Shown here: piece after piece, positions 1 through 9,345 of the stretch
Position numbering within the stretch: position 1 is the first letter of the stretch
Layout of the letters: each line of letters opens with the position of its first letter
Assembly: GCF_000753715.1 (NCBI RefSeq)
Contig: NZ_JPER01000004.1
Coordinates: 1-64,000 of the forward strand
DNA length: 64,000 nt
Reading direction: 5' to 3'
Source of the DNA: Pseudidiomarina salinarum
GTDB lineage: Bacteria > Pseudomonadota > Gammaproteobacteria > Enterobacterales > Alteromonadaceae
Translations under genes and position numbers: made by a program
The notes under the pieces: generated by a model
Told to the model about the DNA's origin: nothing
Database searches by the model: none
What the model saw: only the letters and a program-made list of their open reading frames with translations

Positions 1-36
1 TTGCCGACTGCTGCGTTTCTGAACAGGACGCATAAA

Positions 37-60
37 AAAAGCTCGCAAATGCGAGCTTTT
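37..60 (-). terminator. Intrinsic terminator of the S8 protease gene
   Basis: A six-base-pair stem (GCTCGC/GCGAGC) with an AAAT loop is flanked by A-runs and T-runs on its two sides, so it can work in both directions. It lies about 25 bases past the stop codon of the leftward protease gene, and the leftward transcript would end in a U-run. Confidence 0.85.
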
Positions 61-84
61 TGTTTCACTTCGGCAACCTGAGGG

Positions 85-1686
85 TTATTTCTTACCGCCG
101 CCCTTGCCGTTTCCTGGTTTGGTGCTGCCGCCATCGTCGCCACCGGTGTCACCACCGCCGGACGTGCCGCCACAACCATTCGCAGTCAGGTAATCAACTG
201 CTGTTTTGGCTTGTACCAGACCATAGCCATAGGCGTTATCACGACCAGCTGCACCCAGATCTTTCGCTGATGCGTGTAATGCCGCACGAATATCCGCATT
301 AGTACAGGTCGTATGGTGGCTCCAGACTAAAGCAGCTACACCAACAACGTGTGGGGTTGCCATAGAAGTGCCGTCAAAGAAGGCCCAGTCACTTGCGGTA
401 ACCTGCACAGTAGCTGAGCTACCAAGCTGTCCCATCAGCGTAGCACCATCCGTATCAGAGATTCCGATAGCCGGAATGCTCGCACTATACTCACCGAGCG
501 TACCTAATAACGCACCAGGCTCATTGTTATAGACAATAGCACCTGCACCGCCACCGGCTTCACACGCTTGTACTTTTTCGGCAAAGCTAATGGTACCGCG
601 TTGAATTAAGCAGATTTCGCCCGTTGCGCCAGCACAGGCCTGATCGCCGATACCACAATCAACCAGCGCACCGGTTGCTGTTGCGCGCGCGCCACCGTCC
701 ATACCATTGGCATCAAAAGCAACGCCTGCAACATCCAGCGCTACCAGTTCACCGGTACCACGTGGAACCGAAGAAAGTACCGACACACCCGGACCCGCCA
801 GTTCAACCTGGGCCGTCTGTTGTGAGAAAGCAGCGATCTGTTCATTCGCGTCAACTGCCGCTACTGATACGACTGAATCATAAGAAGCGGGATAAGAGTC
901 GCGGGTATTGCCGTCATTCCCTGCCGCGGCAATACTTAATACGCCAGCACTGTCCAGCTGGGCAAAGGCCCGTTCTTCGGTTTTGCTGGCACGGGTGCCA
1001 CCTAAACTCATATTAATAACGTTCGCGCCTTCGGCCGCACACTCATCTGCCGCAGCTACTAAGGATGATGAATAGCCCCAGCCACTAGCAGTAAATACCT
1101 TAACAATATGCAGGTTGACCTGACCGCTCGGCAGCACACCAACCACACCAGTGCTATTGGTCAACGCAGCAATAGTACCGGCTACATGAGTACCATGGCC
1201 GTTCTCATCGGTATACCAGTTACCGGTACCGCTGTCATATTTGCCCGTTACACCTGTGGTCTGCAAATCAGGGTGCCCCAGGTCATAGCCCGAATCAATA
1301 ATACAAACTTTGCGCGTACCAGCGGCACCATCAGAAACCAGATCAGCCTGGACCTGAACGATACCGTAAGGTAAACCTGGCTCATACTGCGTACTATAGA
1401 GTTCACGGCGCACGTCTTCTTCAATCAAGACTACGTTTGGATTATTCTGCAGGCCTTTAATTGCCGCCGCCGGCAGGCTAACTGCCATGGCATTGTAGTT
1501 TGACAGGTCTACATGACGCTGACCGCCAGCCCGTGTTACCGCACGCTCGATCTGCGCCTTGGCTCCGGGTTTAAACTCGACAATAACGCGCTCCTGCTCA
1601 GCAGGTGCAGCGGATACCGCGGCAGAAACCGCCATCGATAAAGCGGCAAGGGCAAAAGCCCCTTTTTTGTTTAAATACGTGGACAT
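85..1686 (-). CDS. Secreted subtilisin-like S8 serine protease with inserted PA domain
   Basis: This is a secreted endopeptidase of the subtilase (S8) family. A Sec signal peptide covers about residues 1-28, followed by an I9-type propeptide chaperone/inhibitor (about 32-95). The catalytic triad is visible: Asp131 (IIDSGYD), His164 (HGTHVAG) and Ser441 (GTSMATPH). A protease-associated (PA) domain of about 120 residues (312-432) with four cysteines is inserted between His and Ser. The C-terminal tail (about 505-533) is Gly/Asp-rich and ends in Lys-rich sequence, so it is probably a flexible linker. I chose the ATG at 1686, 533 aa, because AAGGA lies 8 bases upstream; a TTG two codons earlier has poorer spacing. 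It is a lone gene with its own terminator. The likely role is extracellular protein degradation; the substrate is unknown. Confidence 0.93.
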   Translation of the reverse strand: MSTYLNKKGAFALAALSMAVSAAVSAAPAEQERVIVEFKPGAKAQIERAVTRAGGQRHVDLSNYNAMAVSLPAAAIKGLQNNPNVVLIEEDVRRELYSTQYEPGLPYGIVQVQADLVSDGAAGTRKVCIIDSGYDLGHPDLQTTGVTGKYDSGTGNWYTDENGHGTHVAGTIAALTNSTGVVGVLPSGQVNLHIVKVFTASGWGYSSSLVAAADECAAEGANVINMSLGGTRASKTEERAFAQLDSAGVLSIAAAGNDGNTRDSYPASYDSVVSVAAVDANEQIAAFSQQTAQVELAGPGVSVLSSVPRGTGELVALDVAGVAFDANGMDGGARATATGALVDCGIGDQACAGATGEICLIQRGTISFAEKVQACEAGGGAGAIVYNNEPGALLGTLGEYSASIPAIGISDTDGATLMGQLGSSATVQVTASDWAFFDGTSMATPHVVGVAALVWSHHTTCTNADIRAALHASAKDLGAAGRDNAYGYGLVQAKTAVDYLTANGCGGTSGGGDTGGDDGGSTKPGNGKGGGKK

Positions 1687-1899
1687 GATCAATTTCCTTT
1701 ATTGTTATATTTTGGAATTCTTGTTGTTCACCGCTTCATACTGACTGTTTTTATAGCGGACCTGAAACATCCTGTTACATCCAGCGCAGCAATTCAATAA
1801 CAAATGCTGTTTTTTTAGTAAATTTTCTTAATTAGTGAAAAGCTAGACTTTGTCTATCAAGTCATTACAATTCGCAGTCGTTTCACCTTCGGAGAGCCA

Positions 1900-3000
1900 A
1901 TGACCCATCACACCATTGAGACGCAAGACTATGCCAGCCAACTGTCAGCCAAGCGCGACTATCTGGCGCAACTGCTTAAGCCTTTCGTGGCGCAGCAACC
2001 GCAAGTCTATCCGTCACCGCCACTCCATTACCGTATGCGCGCCGAATTCCGGGTCTGGCATGAGGGTGATGACCTCTATTACATTATGTTTGATCCCGAA
2101 ACCCGGGAAAAAATCAGGATGGATGCGTTTCCGGCCGGCAGCCTTCTGATTAATACGCTGATGCCGGAAATCATTGATTATCTGCGAAGCCGGCCAGTAC
2201 TGAGGCGAAAACTGTTCCAGGTTGAATTTTTAACCACCACCACCGGACAGGCGCTGATCTCGCTCATTTATCATCGCCCGCTGGAAGATGAATGGGAGCA
2301 GGCAGCAAGCGATCTGAAAAGCCACCTGCAACAATTTGGCATCATTCATTTGATCGGCCGTTCACGCAAGCAAAAGGTAATTCTTGAGCAGGACTGGGTC
2401 ACTGAAACGCTGATGATCAATAATCAACCGTTTCACTTCCAGCAAGTTGAAAACAGCTTTACCCAACCTAACGCGGCAGTAAATACCAGCATGATTGAAT
2501 GGGCGCTGGCGGCCACGGCCGACAGTCAGGGCGATTTACTCGAGCTCTATTGTGGTAACGGAAACTTTAGCCTGCCGCTGGCACAGAACTTTGACCGGGT
2601 GCTGGCAACTGAAATAAGTAAAACCTCGGTGGCTTCTGCCCGCTACAACTGTGCGTTAAACGGAATTGATAATGTAACCCTGGTGCGGATGTCAGCAGAG
2701 GACTTCAGCGCTGTGCTCGCAGGTGAACGAACGTCTCGCCGTGCCGATGAAGCGGAAATTGAGACCTTTGACTGTTCGACAGTCCTGGTGGACCCACCGC
2801 GGGCCGGGCTTGATGAGGCGACCACAGAACTCGTCCGGAACTACCCGACAATTATTTATATCTCGTGTAACCCGGAAACACTGGTGGAAAATCTGGCCAG
2901 CCTGGCGTCGACTCATGAAGTGGTTCAAAGTGCGCTGTTTGATCAATTCCCATACACCCATCATATCGAAACAGGTGTGGTACTAAAGCGTCGGAGTTAA
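1900..3000 (+). CDS. trmA: tRNA (uracil-54-C5)-methyltransferase TrmA
   Basis: TrmA uses S-adenosylmethionine to make ribothymidine at position 54 in the T-loop of tRNAs. The 366-residue length matches the Escherichia coli enzyme exactly. The SAM-binding motif ELYCGNGNFSLPLA is followed by DPPRAGLD, then SCNPETL with the catalytic cysteine, and near the C-terminus HHIETGVV, whose glutamate is the family's general base. There is no TRAM domain, as expected for TrmA and unlike RlmD or RlmC. The start ATG has a GGAGAG Shine-Dalgarno a few bases upstream. It stands alone, divergent from the S8 protease and convergent with the MerC-domain gene. Confidence 0.95.
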   Translation: MTHHTIETQDYASQLSAKRDYLAQLLKPFVAQQPQVYPSPPLHYRMRAEFRVWHEGDDLYYIMFDPETREKIRMDAFPAGSLLINTLMPEIIDYLRSRPVLRRKLFQVEFLTTTTGQALISLIYHRPLEDEWEQAASDLKSHLQQFGIIHLIGRSRKQKVILEQDWVTETLMINNQPFHFQQVENSFTQPNAAVNTSMIEWALAATADSQGDLLELYCGNGNFSLPLAQNFDRVLATEISKTSVASARYNCALNGIDNVTLVRMSAEDFSAVLAGERTSRRADEAEIETFDCSTVLVDPPRAGLDEATTELVRNYPTIIYISCNPETLVENLASLASTHEVVQSALFDQFPYTHHIETGVVLKRRS

Positions 3001-3022
3001 TTTAGCAGCTAATTCAGGTGGC

Positions 3023-3433
3023 TTAGGCAGTTTGAGTGGCGGCGTTGCGCGATGGTGCCACTTGTCTGGCTCGTATCAGCCTCAGGTTGATGAAGTGTGC
3101 AGCGATAATAAGGCCGGCACCCACTAAAATCACAAAAGGTTCGCCGCTGGCACCCAGAATGTTTTTGTGCCAGTAAATAACGCCGCCAGCAATCAGGAAT
3201 AAAACCGGAAAAGTCCGGCCATGCTGACGCATGCCCATCACCAGGGCAATTAGTCCGACCACGATGCTGGTTCCAAGAATTGTGCGCTCCAGTAACGTTT
3301 CACCGATAAATGACAAACCAATCAGTGACAACATCGGCAGGATGACAGGCAGCAACAGACAATGGATCGCACAAATGGTGGTGACCCAAATCCCTGTTCT
3401 GTCAATTGATCGTTGTGATCCTAAAAAACGCAT
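3023..3433 (-). CDS. MerC-domain inner-membrane protein, probably zinc-responsive
   Basis: This 136-residue protein has four predicted hydrophobic segments and, near its N-terminus, the sequence CAIHCLLLPV, which carries the paired cysteines of the MerC mercuric-transport family. No merR, merA or merT is nearby, so a mercury operon is not supported. A near-perfect Zur operator (3465-3479) lies just upstream, which suggests the gene is switched on under zinc starvation. I infer a role in zinc or other divalent-metal handling across the inner membrane. The actual substrate and direction of transport are not visible. The C-terminal tail is basic and probably cytoplasmic. Confidence 0.8.
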   Translation of the reverse strand: MRFLGSQRSIDRTGIWVTTICAIHCLLLPVILPMLSLIGLSFIGETLLERTILGTSIVVGLIALVMGMRQHGRTFPVLFLIAGGVIYWHKNILGASGEPFVILVGAGLIIAAHFINLRLIRARQVAPSRNAATQTA

Positions 3434-3464
3434 ATTCTGCTCGGCTGCCCTGTCGAAGTTACAG

Positions 3465-3479
3465 TGTTATATTATAACA
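3465..3479 (-). promoter_or_regulatory. Zur operator upstream of the MerC-domain gene
   Basis: The perfect inverted repeat TGTTATA-T-TATAACA matches the core of the gammaproteobacterial Zur consensus (TGTTATANTATAACA). It lies 32 bases upstream of the leftward MerC-domain start codon and 51 bases past the stop of epmA, so it must serve the MerC-like gene. Confidence 0.85.
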
Positions 3480-3529
3480 TCACCTTTTATTGCGCAAGTT
3501 GCATCGGGGAAAATAAGATTCGGAAGGGA

Positions 3530-4504
3530 TCAGGCGCGGGTGATGCTAAAGGGCAGAACCTCTCTGATATGCTGCGCTCCAGTACGAATCATCAGCAAGC
3601 GATCAAAGCCTAAAGCAATCCCAGAACAGGCCGGCAGCCCAGCTTCAAGCGCAGCCATTAATCTTGAATCTATCGCCATAGCCGGTAAGCCGGCCTGTTC
3701 GCGACGTTGTTGATCCAGCTGAAATCGCTGCAATTGCTGCGTGGCATCGGTGAGTTCCTGATAGCCGTTGGCCAGTTCCATGCCCTGATAAAATACTTCA
3801 AACCGGCAAGCTACCCGCGGATCCTCAGCCGAAACCTGTGCCAGTGCAGCCTGACTGACCGGATAGTCGTAAAGGATAACGGGCACCGATGGGTCCAGGC
3901 GGGGTTCGATAATCAGTGCCAGTGCTAATTGCTGCAGGGTATCAAAATCCGTTTCACGGGCGGCCAGTTCAGCCACCGCAGGAAAGCCTTGCAGAGCCTG
4001 TTGCAGCCCGGCAAAGCCGTTGCTGCTGAAGATATCCACCTGCAGTTGGTCAATAAAAAGCTGACCGTAACTGATGCGGTGGGCGGGCGCAGCATTCAAC
4101 GTAACCTGCAACAGCAGATCCACTTCGGCAATAAGCTCGGTCATAGTGAAACCAAGCCGATACCATTCGAGCATTGTGAATTCAGGGTTATGGCGGGTGC
4201 TGAGTTCGTCGTTACGGAATACTTTACCGAGCTGGTAAATCGAGGGGGATCCGGCGGCAAGTAACCGCTTCATCGCGTACTCAGGGGACGTCTGCAAATA
4301 CCAGGCACGGGTATCTTTGCCCAGATAAGAAATCGCATTGCTTAAGTGAACATCGGTTACGCCAAAGCGGCTAAGAATTGGCGTATCGACTTCAAGTACA
4401 TCGCGGGCATAAAAAAATTCACGGATCTGCCGCAATAATGCAGCCCGCTGATGCAGCATCGCCAGGCTGGCATCAGGTTGCCATGACTCGTCGAGCTGCA
4501 TCAT
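3530..4504 (-). CDS. epmA: EF-P--(R)-beta-lysine ligase EpmA
   Basis: EpmA (PoxA/GenX/YjeA) is a class II lysyl-tRNA synthetase paralogue that attaches (R)-beta-lysine to a conserved lysine of elongation factor P. The 324-residue size fits, and there is no N-terminal anticodon-binding domain, which separates it from LysS. Class II motif 2 is seen as FRNDELSTRHNPEF, and motif 3 as GIALGFDRLLM near the C-terminus. The gene starts with two consecutive ATGs at 4504. It lies 15 bases downstream of efp in the same direction, so enzyme and substrate are probably co-transcribed. Confidence 0.95.
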   Translation of the reverse strand: MMQLDESWQPDASLAMLHQRAALLRQIREFFYARDVLEVDTPILSRFGVTDVHLSNAISYLGKDTRAWYLQTSPEYAMKRLLAAGSPSIYQLGKVFRNDELSTRHNPEFTMLEWYRLGFTMTELIAEVDLLLQVTLNAAPAHRISYGQLFIDQLQVDIFSSNGFAGLQQALQGFPAVAELAARETDFDTLQQLALALIIEPRLDPSVPVILYDYPVSQAALAQVSAEDPRVACRFEVFYQGMELANGYQELTDATQQLQRFQLDQQRREQAGLPAMAIDSRLMAALEAGLPACSGIALGFDRLLMIRTGAQHIREVLPFSITRA

Positions 4505-4519
4505 TCCGGTACCTTGATA

Positions 4520-5089
4520 CTACTTCTGCACGCGCGATACGTACTCGCCAGAGCGGGTGTCGACTTTGATGACTTCCCCGACCTGAACAAATAGCGGTAC
4601 TTTCACCACAGCGCCAGTACTCAGCGTGGCCGGTTTACCGCCAGTGCCGGCGGTATCACCTTTCAGACCAGGGTCCGTTTCAGTGATTTCAAGTTCGACA
4701 AAGTTCGGTGGCGTAACCGCGATCGGGTTACCATTCCACAGCGTCAGGGTGTGAATATTTTGCTCAACCAACCACTTAACAGTGTCGCCCACAGCTTTTT
4801 CGTCGGCCGCGATCTGCTCGAAGGTTTCGTTGTTCATAAAATGCCAGAACTCGCCATCGCTGTACAAATAGGCCAAATCGACATCAACCACATCGGCAGC
4901 TTCTACTGAATCGCCCGACTTGAATGTTTTCTCGACTACTTTGCCGCTGATTAACTTGCGGATACGGACCCGGTTAAACGCCTGTCCTTTGCCTGGCTTG
5001 ACCATTTCGTTTTCGACAATGGAGCACGGCTCGCCGTCCTGCATGATCTTTAAGCCTGCTTTGAATTCATTGGTACTGTAATTCGCCAT
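4520..5089 (-). CDS. efp: Translation elongation factor P
   Basis: EF-P binds between the ribosomal P and E sites and rescues ribosomes stalled on polyproline stretches. The 189-residue protein starts [13 protein letters not shown] chose this ATG over an upstream in-frame start because GAGGG lies just before it and the length matches the family. The modification loop VKPGKGQAF carries the lysine that EpmA beta-lysylates. The KOW-like domain I and two OB domains follow the standard order, ending GEYVSRVQK. Both modifying enzymes are adjacent: epmA downstream and epmB divergent. The hydroxylase EpmC is not in the window. Confidence 0.96.
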   Translation of the reverse strand: MANYSTNEFKAGLKIMQDGEPCSIVENEMVKPGKGQAFNRVRIRKLISGKVVEKTFKSGDSVEAADVVDVDLAYLYSDGEFWHFMNNETFEQIAADEKAVGDTVKWLVEQNIHTLTLWNGNPIAVTPPNFVELEITETDPGLKGDTAGTGGKPATLSTGAVVKVPLFVQVGEVIKVDTRSGEYVSRVQK

Positions 5090-5215
5090 AGATCCCTCGT
5101 ATGCTTTGAAAATAAGCGATTTCGCGCGCAATAATAAACCAAAGCGCGGCGCTTTTCAGGTAAAATCACTGCATAAGTGGCAGATTTTATTTACTGAACC
5201 AGTTTAAGGACTTGC

Positions 5216-6211
5216 GTGAGCGCATCAACAATTGTCTCCCTCCGGCCGCAATGGCAACAGGAACTCGCACAGGCGATAACGGATCCACTTGAGCTTGCGC
5301 GATTGCTGGATATCAGTGATTCACTGCAGGAAAGCGATATCGCCGCCCGCAGGCTTTTCCCGCTGCGCGCACCCCGTCATTTTGTCAGCTTGATGGAAGC
5401 GGGTAACCGGCACGATCCCTTGCTGTTGCAGGTACTGCCCCTGGCTGATGAGTTTACTGAGCACCCTGACTTTGTAACGGATCCGCTTGACGAGCAAAGC
5501 TCGCAGTCAGCATTGCTGCATAAATACCAGTCGCGGGTACTGGTTATTTTTCGCGGTGGCTGTGCTATTAACTGCCGTTATTGCTTCCGCCGCCACTTCC
5601 CCTACCAGGAACATCACTTTGGCCGGGCGGAGCGTAGTGAGCTGCTCAGCTATATCCAGGCGCATCCAGATGTCAATGAAGTGATTTTGAGCGGTGGCGA
5701 CCCGCTGCTGGCGACCGATGATCAGATAAGCCAGTTGCTGACTGAACTTGAAGCATTACCGCAGTTATTGCGGGTGCGCATTCATAGCCGCCTGCCGGTG
5801 GTAATCCCCAGCCGGCTGACCAAGGATCTGGCTCAGCGTTTGCAGAAAAGCCGGCTGCAGGCAATTCTGGTGTTGCATGCTAATCACCCACGCGAAATTT
5901 CAGCGGATCTCGGCACAGGCACAACTATATGGGCCAGTCACGGCATTACTTTACTGAATCAGAGTGTGTTGTTGCGCGGGATAAACGATGAAGGGGTAAC
6001 GCTGGCAGAACTTAGCGAAGCGCTATTCGCAGCAAAAGTGCTGCCTTATTATTTACATCAGCTGGATAAAGTAGCGGGCGCCAGCCATTTCGCCATTAGC
6101 GATGACCGCGCCCGCTCGATAGAAGCTGAACTGCGTACCCGGTTACCGGGCTTTCTGGTACCTAAGCTGGTACGGGAAGTCGCCGGTGAACCGAGTAAAA
6201 CGCCTTTATAA
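5216..6211 (+). CDS. epmB: EF-P-specific lysine 2,3-aminomutase EpmB
   Basis: EpmB converts (S)-alpha-lysine to (R)-beta-lysine, the substrate that EpmA transfers to EF-P. It is a radical-SAM, PLP-dependent enzyme: the CAINCRYCFRRHFPY segment (about residues 116-130) contains the CxxxCxxC motif that binds the [4Fe-4S] cluster, followed by SGGDPL. At 331 residues it matches EpmB (342 in E. coli) rather than the larger clostridial lysine aminomutases. Translation starts at a GTG with AAGGA five bases upstream. It is transcribed divergently from efp, with about 126 bases between them that must hold both promoters. Confidence 0.94.
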   Translation: MSASTIVSLRPQWQQELAQAITDPLELARLLDISDSLQESDIAARRLFPLRAPRHFVSLMEAGNRHDPLLLQVLPLADEFTEHPDFVTDPLDEQSSQSALLHKYQSRVLVIFRGGCAINCRYCFRRHFPYQEHHFGRAERSELLSYIQAHPDVNEVILSGGDPLLATDDQISQLLTELEALPQLLRVRIHSRLPVVIPSRLTKDLAQRLQKSRLQAILVLHANHPREISADLGTGTTIWASHGITLLNQSVLLRGINDEGVTLAELSEALFAAKVLPYYLHQLDKVAGASHFAISDDRARSIEAELRTRLPGFLVPKLVREVAGEPSKTPL

Positions 6212-6241
6212 AACCAGCGGTTATTCTTTTGCCGCTGGTTT
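6211..6241 (-). terminator. Hairpin terminator overlapping the end of the DUF3016 gene
   Basis: A nine-base-pair stem (AACCAGCGG/CCGCTGGTT) surrounds an 11-base loop. For leftward transcription it ends in TTTTATAA and serves the DUF3016 gene, whose last codons and stop lie inside the hairpin. It also abuts the stop codon of epmB and may act for it less efficiently. Confidence 0.75.
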
Positions 6242-6736
6242 CAGATGACGATCAAACCACTGGCTCAGCATTTCTTTCTCATAATAGAGCACATCGCGGC
6301 CCGACTCTTTTGCGGCGCGCATTGTGCTGGTGATACCCATATCGCGCAGGCGTTCATCGCCTGACTTGATGTTTTCACCCTGGGCATCGGTCAGTTTATA
6401 GCGGAACTCAATCATCGGATAATCAATCCGGTCAAGCACCCGCATGTAGCTGCTGGTGGTTGCTCCAAACGTTGGCTCTACACGGCCGGCCAGGTCCAGG
6501 TCCGTGACCACAAATTCCAGGTTATAGCCCTCGGGCAGTTCTTCACCGAGCTTTACAATATGCTTGCGCAGGCCTTCCATGATCATCTGCTCAAACTCAT
6601 CCTGTTTGGAATTAACTGCTTCAATATCCTGATACTCGTCAGGTTGTTCAAAAATAACCGTTGTTTCTGCTGCGGAAACGGTAGTTGCTGTCATACCAAA
6701 CGCTACTGTCATTAATGCAATAATAGACTTACGCAT
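6221..6736 (-). CDS. Exported DUF3016-family protein
   Basis: This 171-residue protein begins with a clear signal peptide (cleavage near VSA-AE, residue 22), so it is probably periplasmic. The remainder resembles the DUF3016 family, a group found in marine gammaproteobacteria with no known function. The mature part is acidic, has no cysteines, and contains a predicted mixed alpha/beta core around FVVTDLDLAGR and IDYPMIEFRYKL. It has a good AGGAGG Shine-Dalgarno. It sits between epmB and groEL on the groEL strand but is separated from groEL by a strong terminator, so it has its own promoter. Confidence 0.75.
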   Translation of the reverse strand: MRKSIIALMTVAFGMTATTVSAAETTVIFEQPDEYQDIEAVNSKQDEFEQMIMEGLRKHIVKLGEELPEGYNLEFVVTDLDLAGRVEPTFGATTSSYMRVLDRIDYPMIEFRYKLTDAQGENIKSGDERLRDMGITSTMRAAKESGRDVLYYEKEMLSQWFDRHLKPAAKE

Positions 6737-6804
6737 AATTACCTCCTTGGTGGCTAACAGTAAGTATGATGCTTAAGTATAGCAAAGTGTGACAGACACA
6801 AATA

Positions 6805-6832
6805 AAAACGGCGCCCGAGGGCGCCGTTTTTT
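6805..6832 (-). terminator. Bidirectional terminator after groEL
   Basis: An eleven-base-pair stem (AAAACGGCGCC/GGCGCCGTTTT) with a CGAG tetraloop carries A/T tracts on both sides. It lies just past the groEL stop for leftward transcription. Confidence 0.9.
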
Positions 6833-6856
6833 GCTCGTCATAGTGACCAGAGCAGC

Positions 6857-8515
<1,659 letters not shown>

Positions 8516-8531
8516 TTAGTAACCGGATAGC

Positions 8532-8825
8532 TTAGCCTTCGACGATTGCCAGGATGTCTGACTCGCTCATGATGAGGTATTCTTCACCCTCAATTTTCTG
8601 CGTTTTTACACCATAGCTTTCGTTGAACAGCACCTTATCGCCAACTTTCACTTCCAGCGCTTTGACATCGCCGTTGTCCAGAATGCGACCGTTGCCTACG
8701 GCTACGATTTCACCGCGAGTTGATTTCTCAGCGGCTGAACCAGTTAGCACAATGCCTCCGGCAGATTTGGTTTCTGCTTCAGAACGTTTAATGATCACAC
8801 GATCATGTAAGGGACGAAGTTTCAT
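8532..8825 (-). CDS. groES: 10-kDa co-chaperonin GroES
   Basis: GroES is the heptameric lid of the GroEL chamber. The 97-residue protein starts [14 protein letters not shown], has the mobile-loop region ([20 protein letters not shown]) that docks on GroEL, and ends [11 protein letters not shown]. It is the first gene of groES-groEL. A heat-shock type promoter is visible upstream (8917-8944), and no CIRCE element is seen. Confidence 0.98.
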   Translation of the reverse strand: MKLRPLHDRVIIKRSEAETKSAGGIVLTGSAAEKSTRGEIVAVGNGRILDNGDVKALEVKVGDKVLFNESYGVKTQKIEGEEYLIMSESDILAIVEG

Positions 8826-8916
8826 CTTTGATGACTCCTAAACCTAAGTTGTGGGTTGATAACAATTCCCTGTTCAGAAACTGACACAGGGCAGTTAAAA
8901 ATGTTGTGTGCCACAG

Positions 8917-8944
8917 TTATGGGGGGCAAATTGCCAATCACAAG
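8917..8944 (-). promoter_or_regulatory. Sigma-32 (RpoH) type heat-shock promoter of groESL
   Basis: On the minus strand CTTGTGA is followed after 13 bases by CCCCATAA, close to the RpoH consensus CTTGAAA / CCCCATnT. It lies about 90 bases upstream of groES. Only the -35 half deviates. Confidence 0.7.
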
Positions 8945-9021
8945 GTTTTAGCTAAAAATTTTTTCAGTTTTCCGTATACTGATGGCATCACTTAATCTGA
9001 TTGCTTCAACGAGTACTGATT

Positions 9022-9345
9022 ATGTCTACTGACTTCCGGATTGTATTCTGCAGTTGCCCTGATCGGGGCACCGCCAAAGCCCTCGCTGAAAAGGTTTTAC
9101 GGCAACGCCTGGCGGGTTGCGTCAACATCGGCGCGACCAGTACCTCGATGTACTGGTGGGACGATCATCTGCATAGCGATGACGAAGTAGTACTGACGAT
9201 CAAAACCACCACCGGTCAGTTACCGGAATTGTTCAGCGCCCTACAGCAGGCGCACCCCTATGATGTGCCTGAGTTACTGGCGGTGCCGGTAAGCGAAGGC
9301 GGCAATGAGTACCTCGACTGGCTGGCACAGGTCGTGCGCTCATGA
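9022..9345 (+). CDS. cutA: Divalent-cation tolerance protein CutA
   Basis: CutA is a small trimeric PII-like protein linked to copper and divalent-metal tolerance, although its biochemical role is still debated. The 107-residue protein has the family signatures CPDRGTAKALAEKVL and LAGCVNIG, then the MYWWDD segment, and AHPYDVPELLAVPV near the end. I start at the ATG at 9022; an upstream TTG gives an untypical extension. Its stop overlaps the start of dsbD by four bases (ATGA), so the two are translationally coupled. Confidence 0.93.
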   Translation: MSTDFRIVFCSCPDRGTAKALAEKVLRQRLAGCVNIGATSTSMYWWDDHLHSDDEVVLTIKTTTGQLPELFSALQQAHPYDVPELLAVPVSEGGNEYLDWLAQVVRS

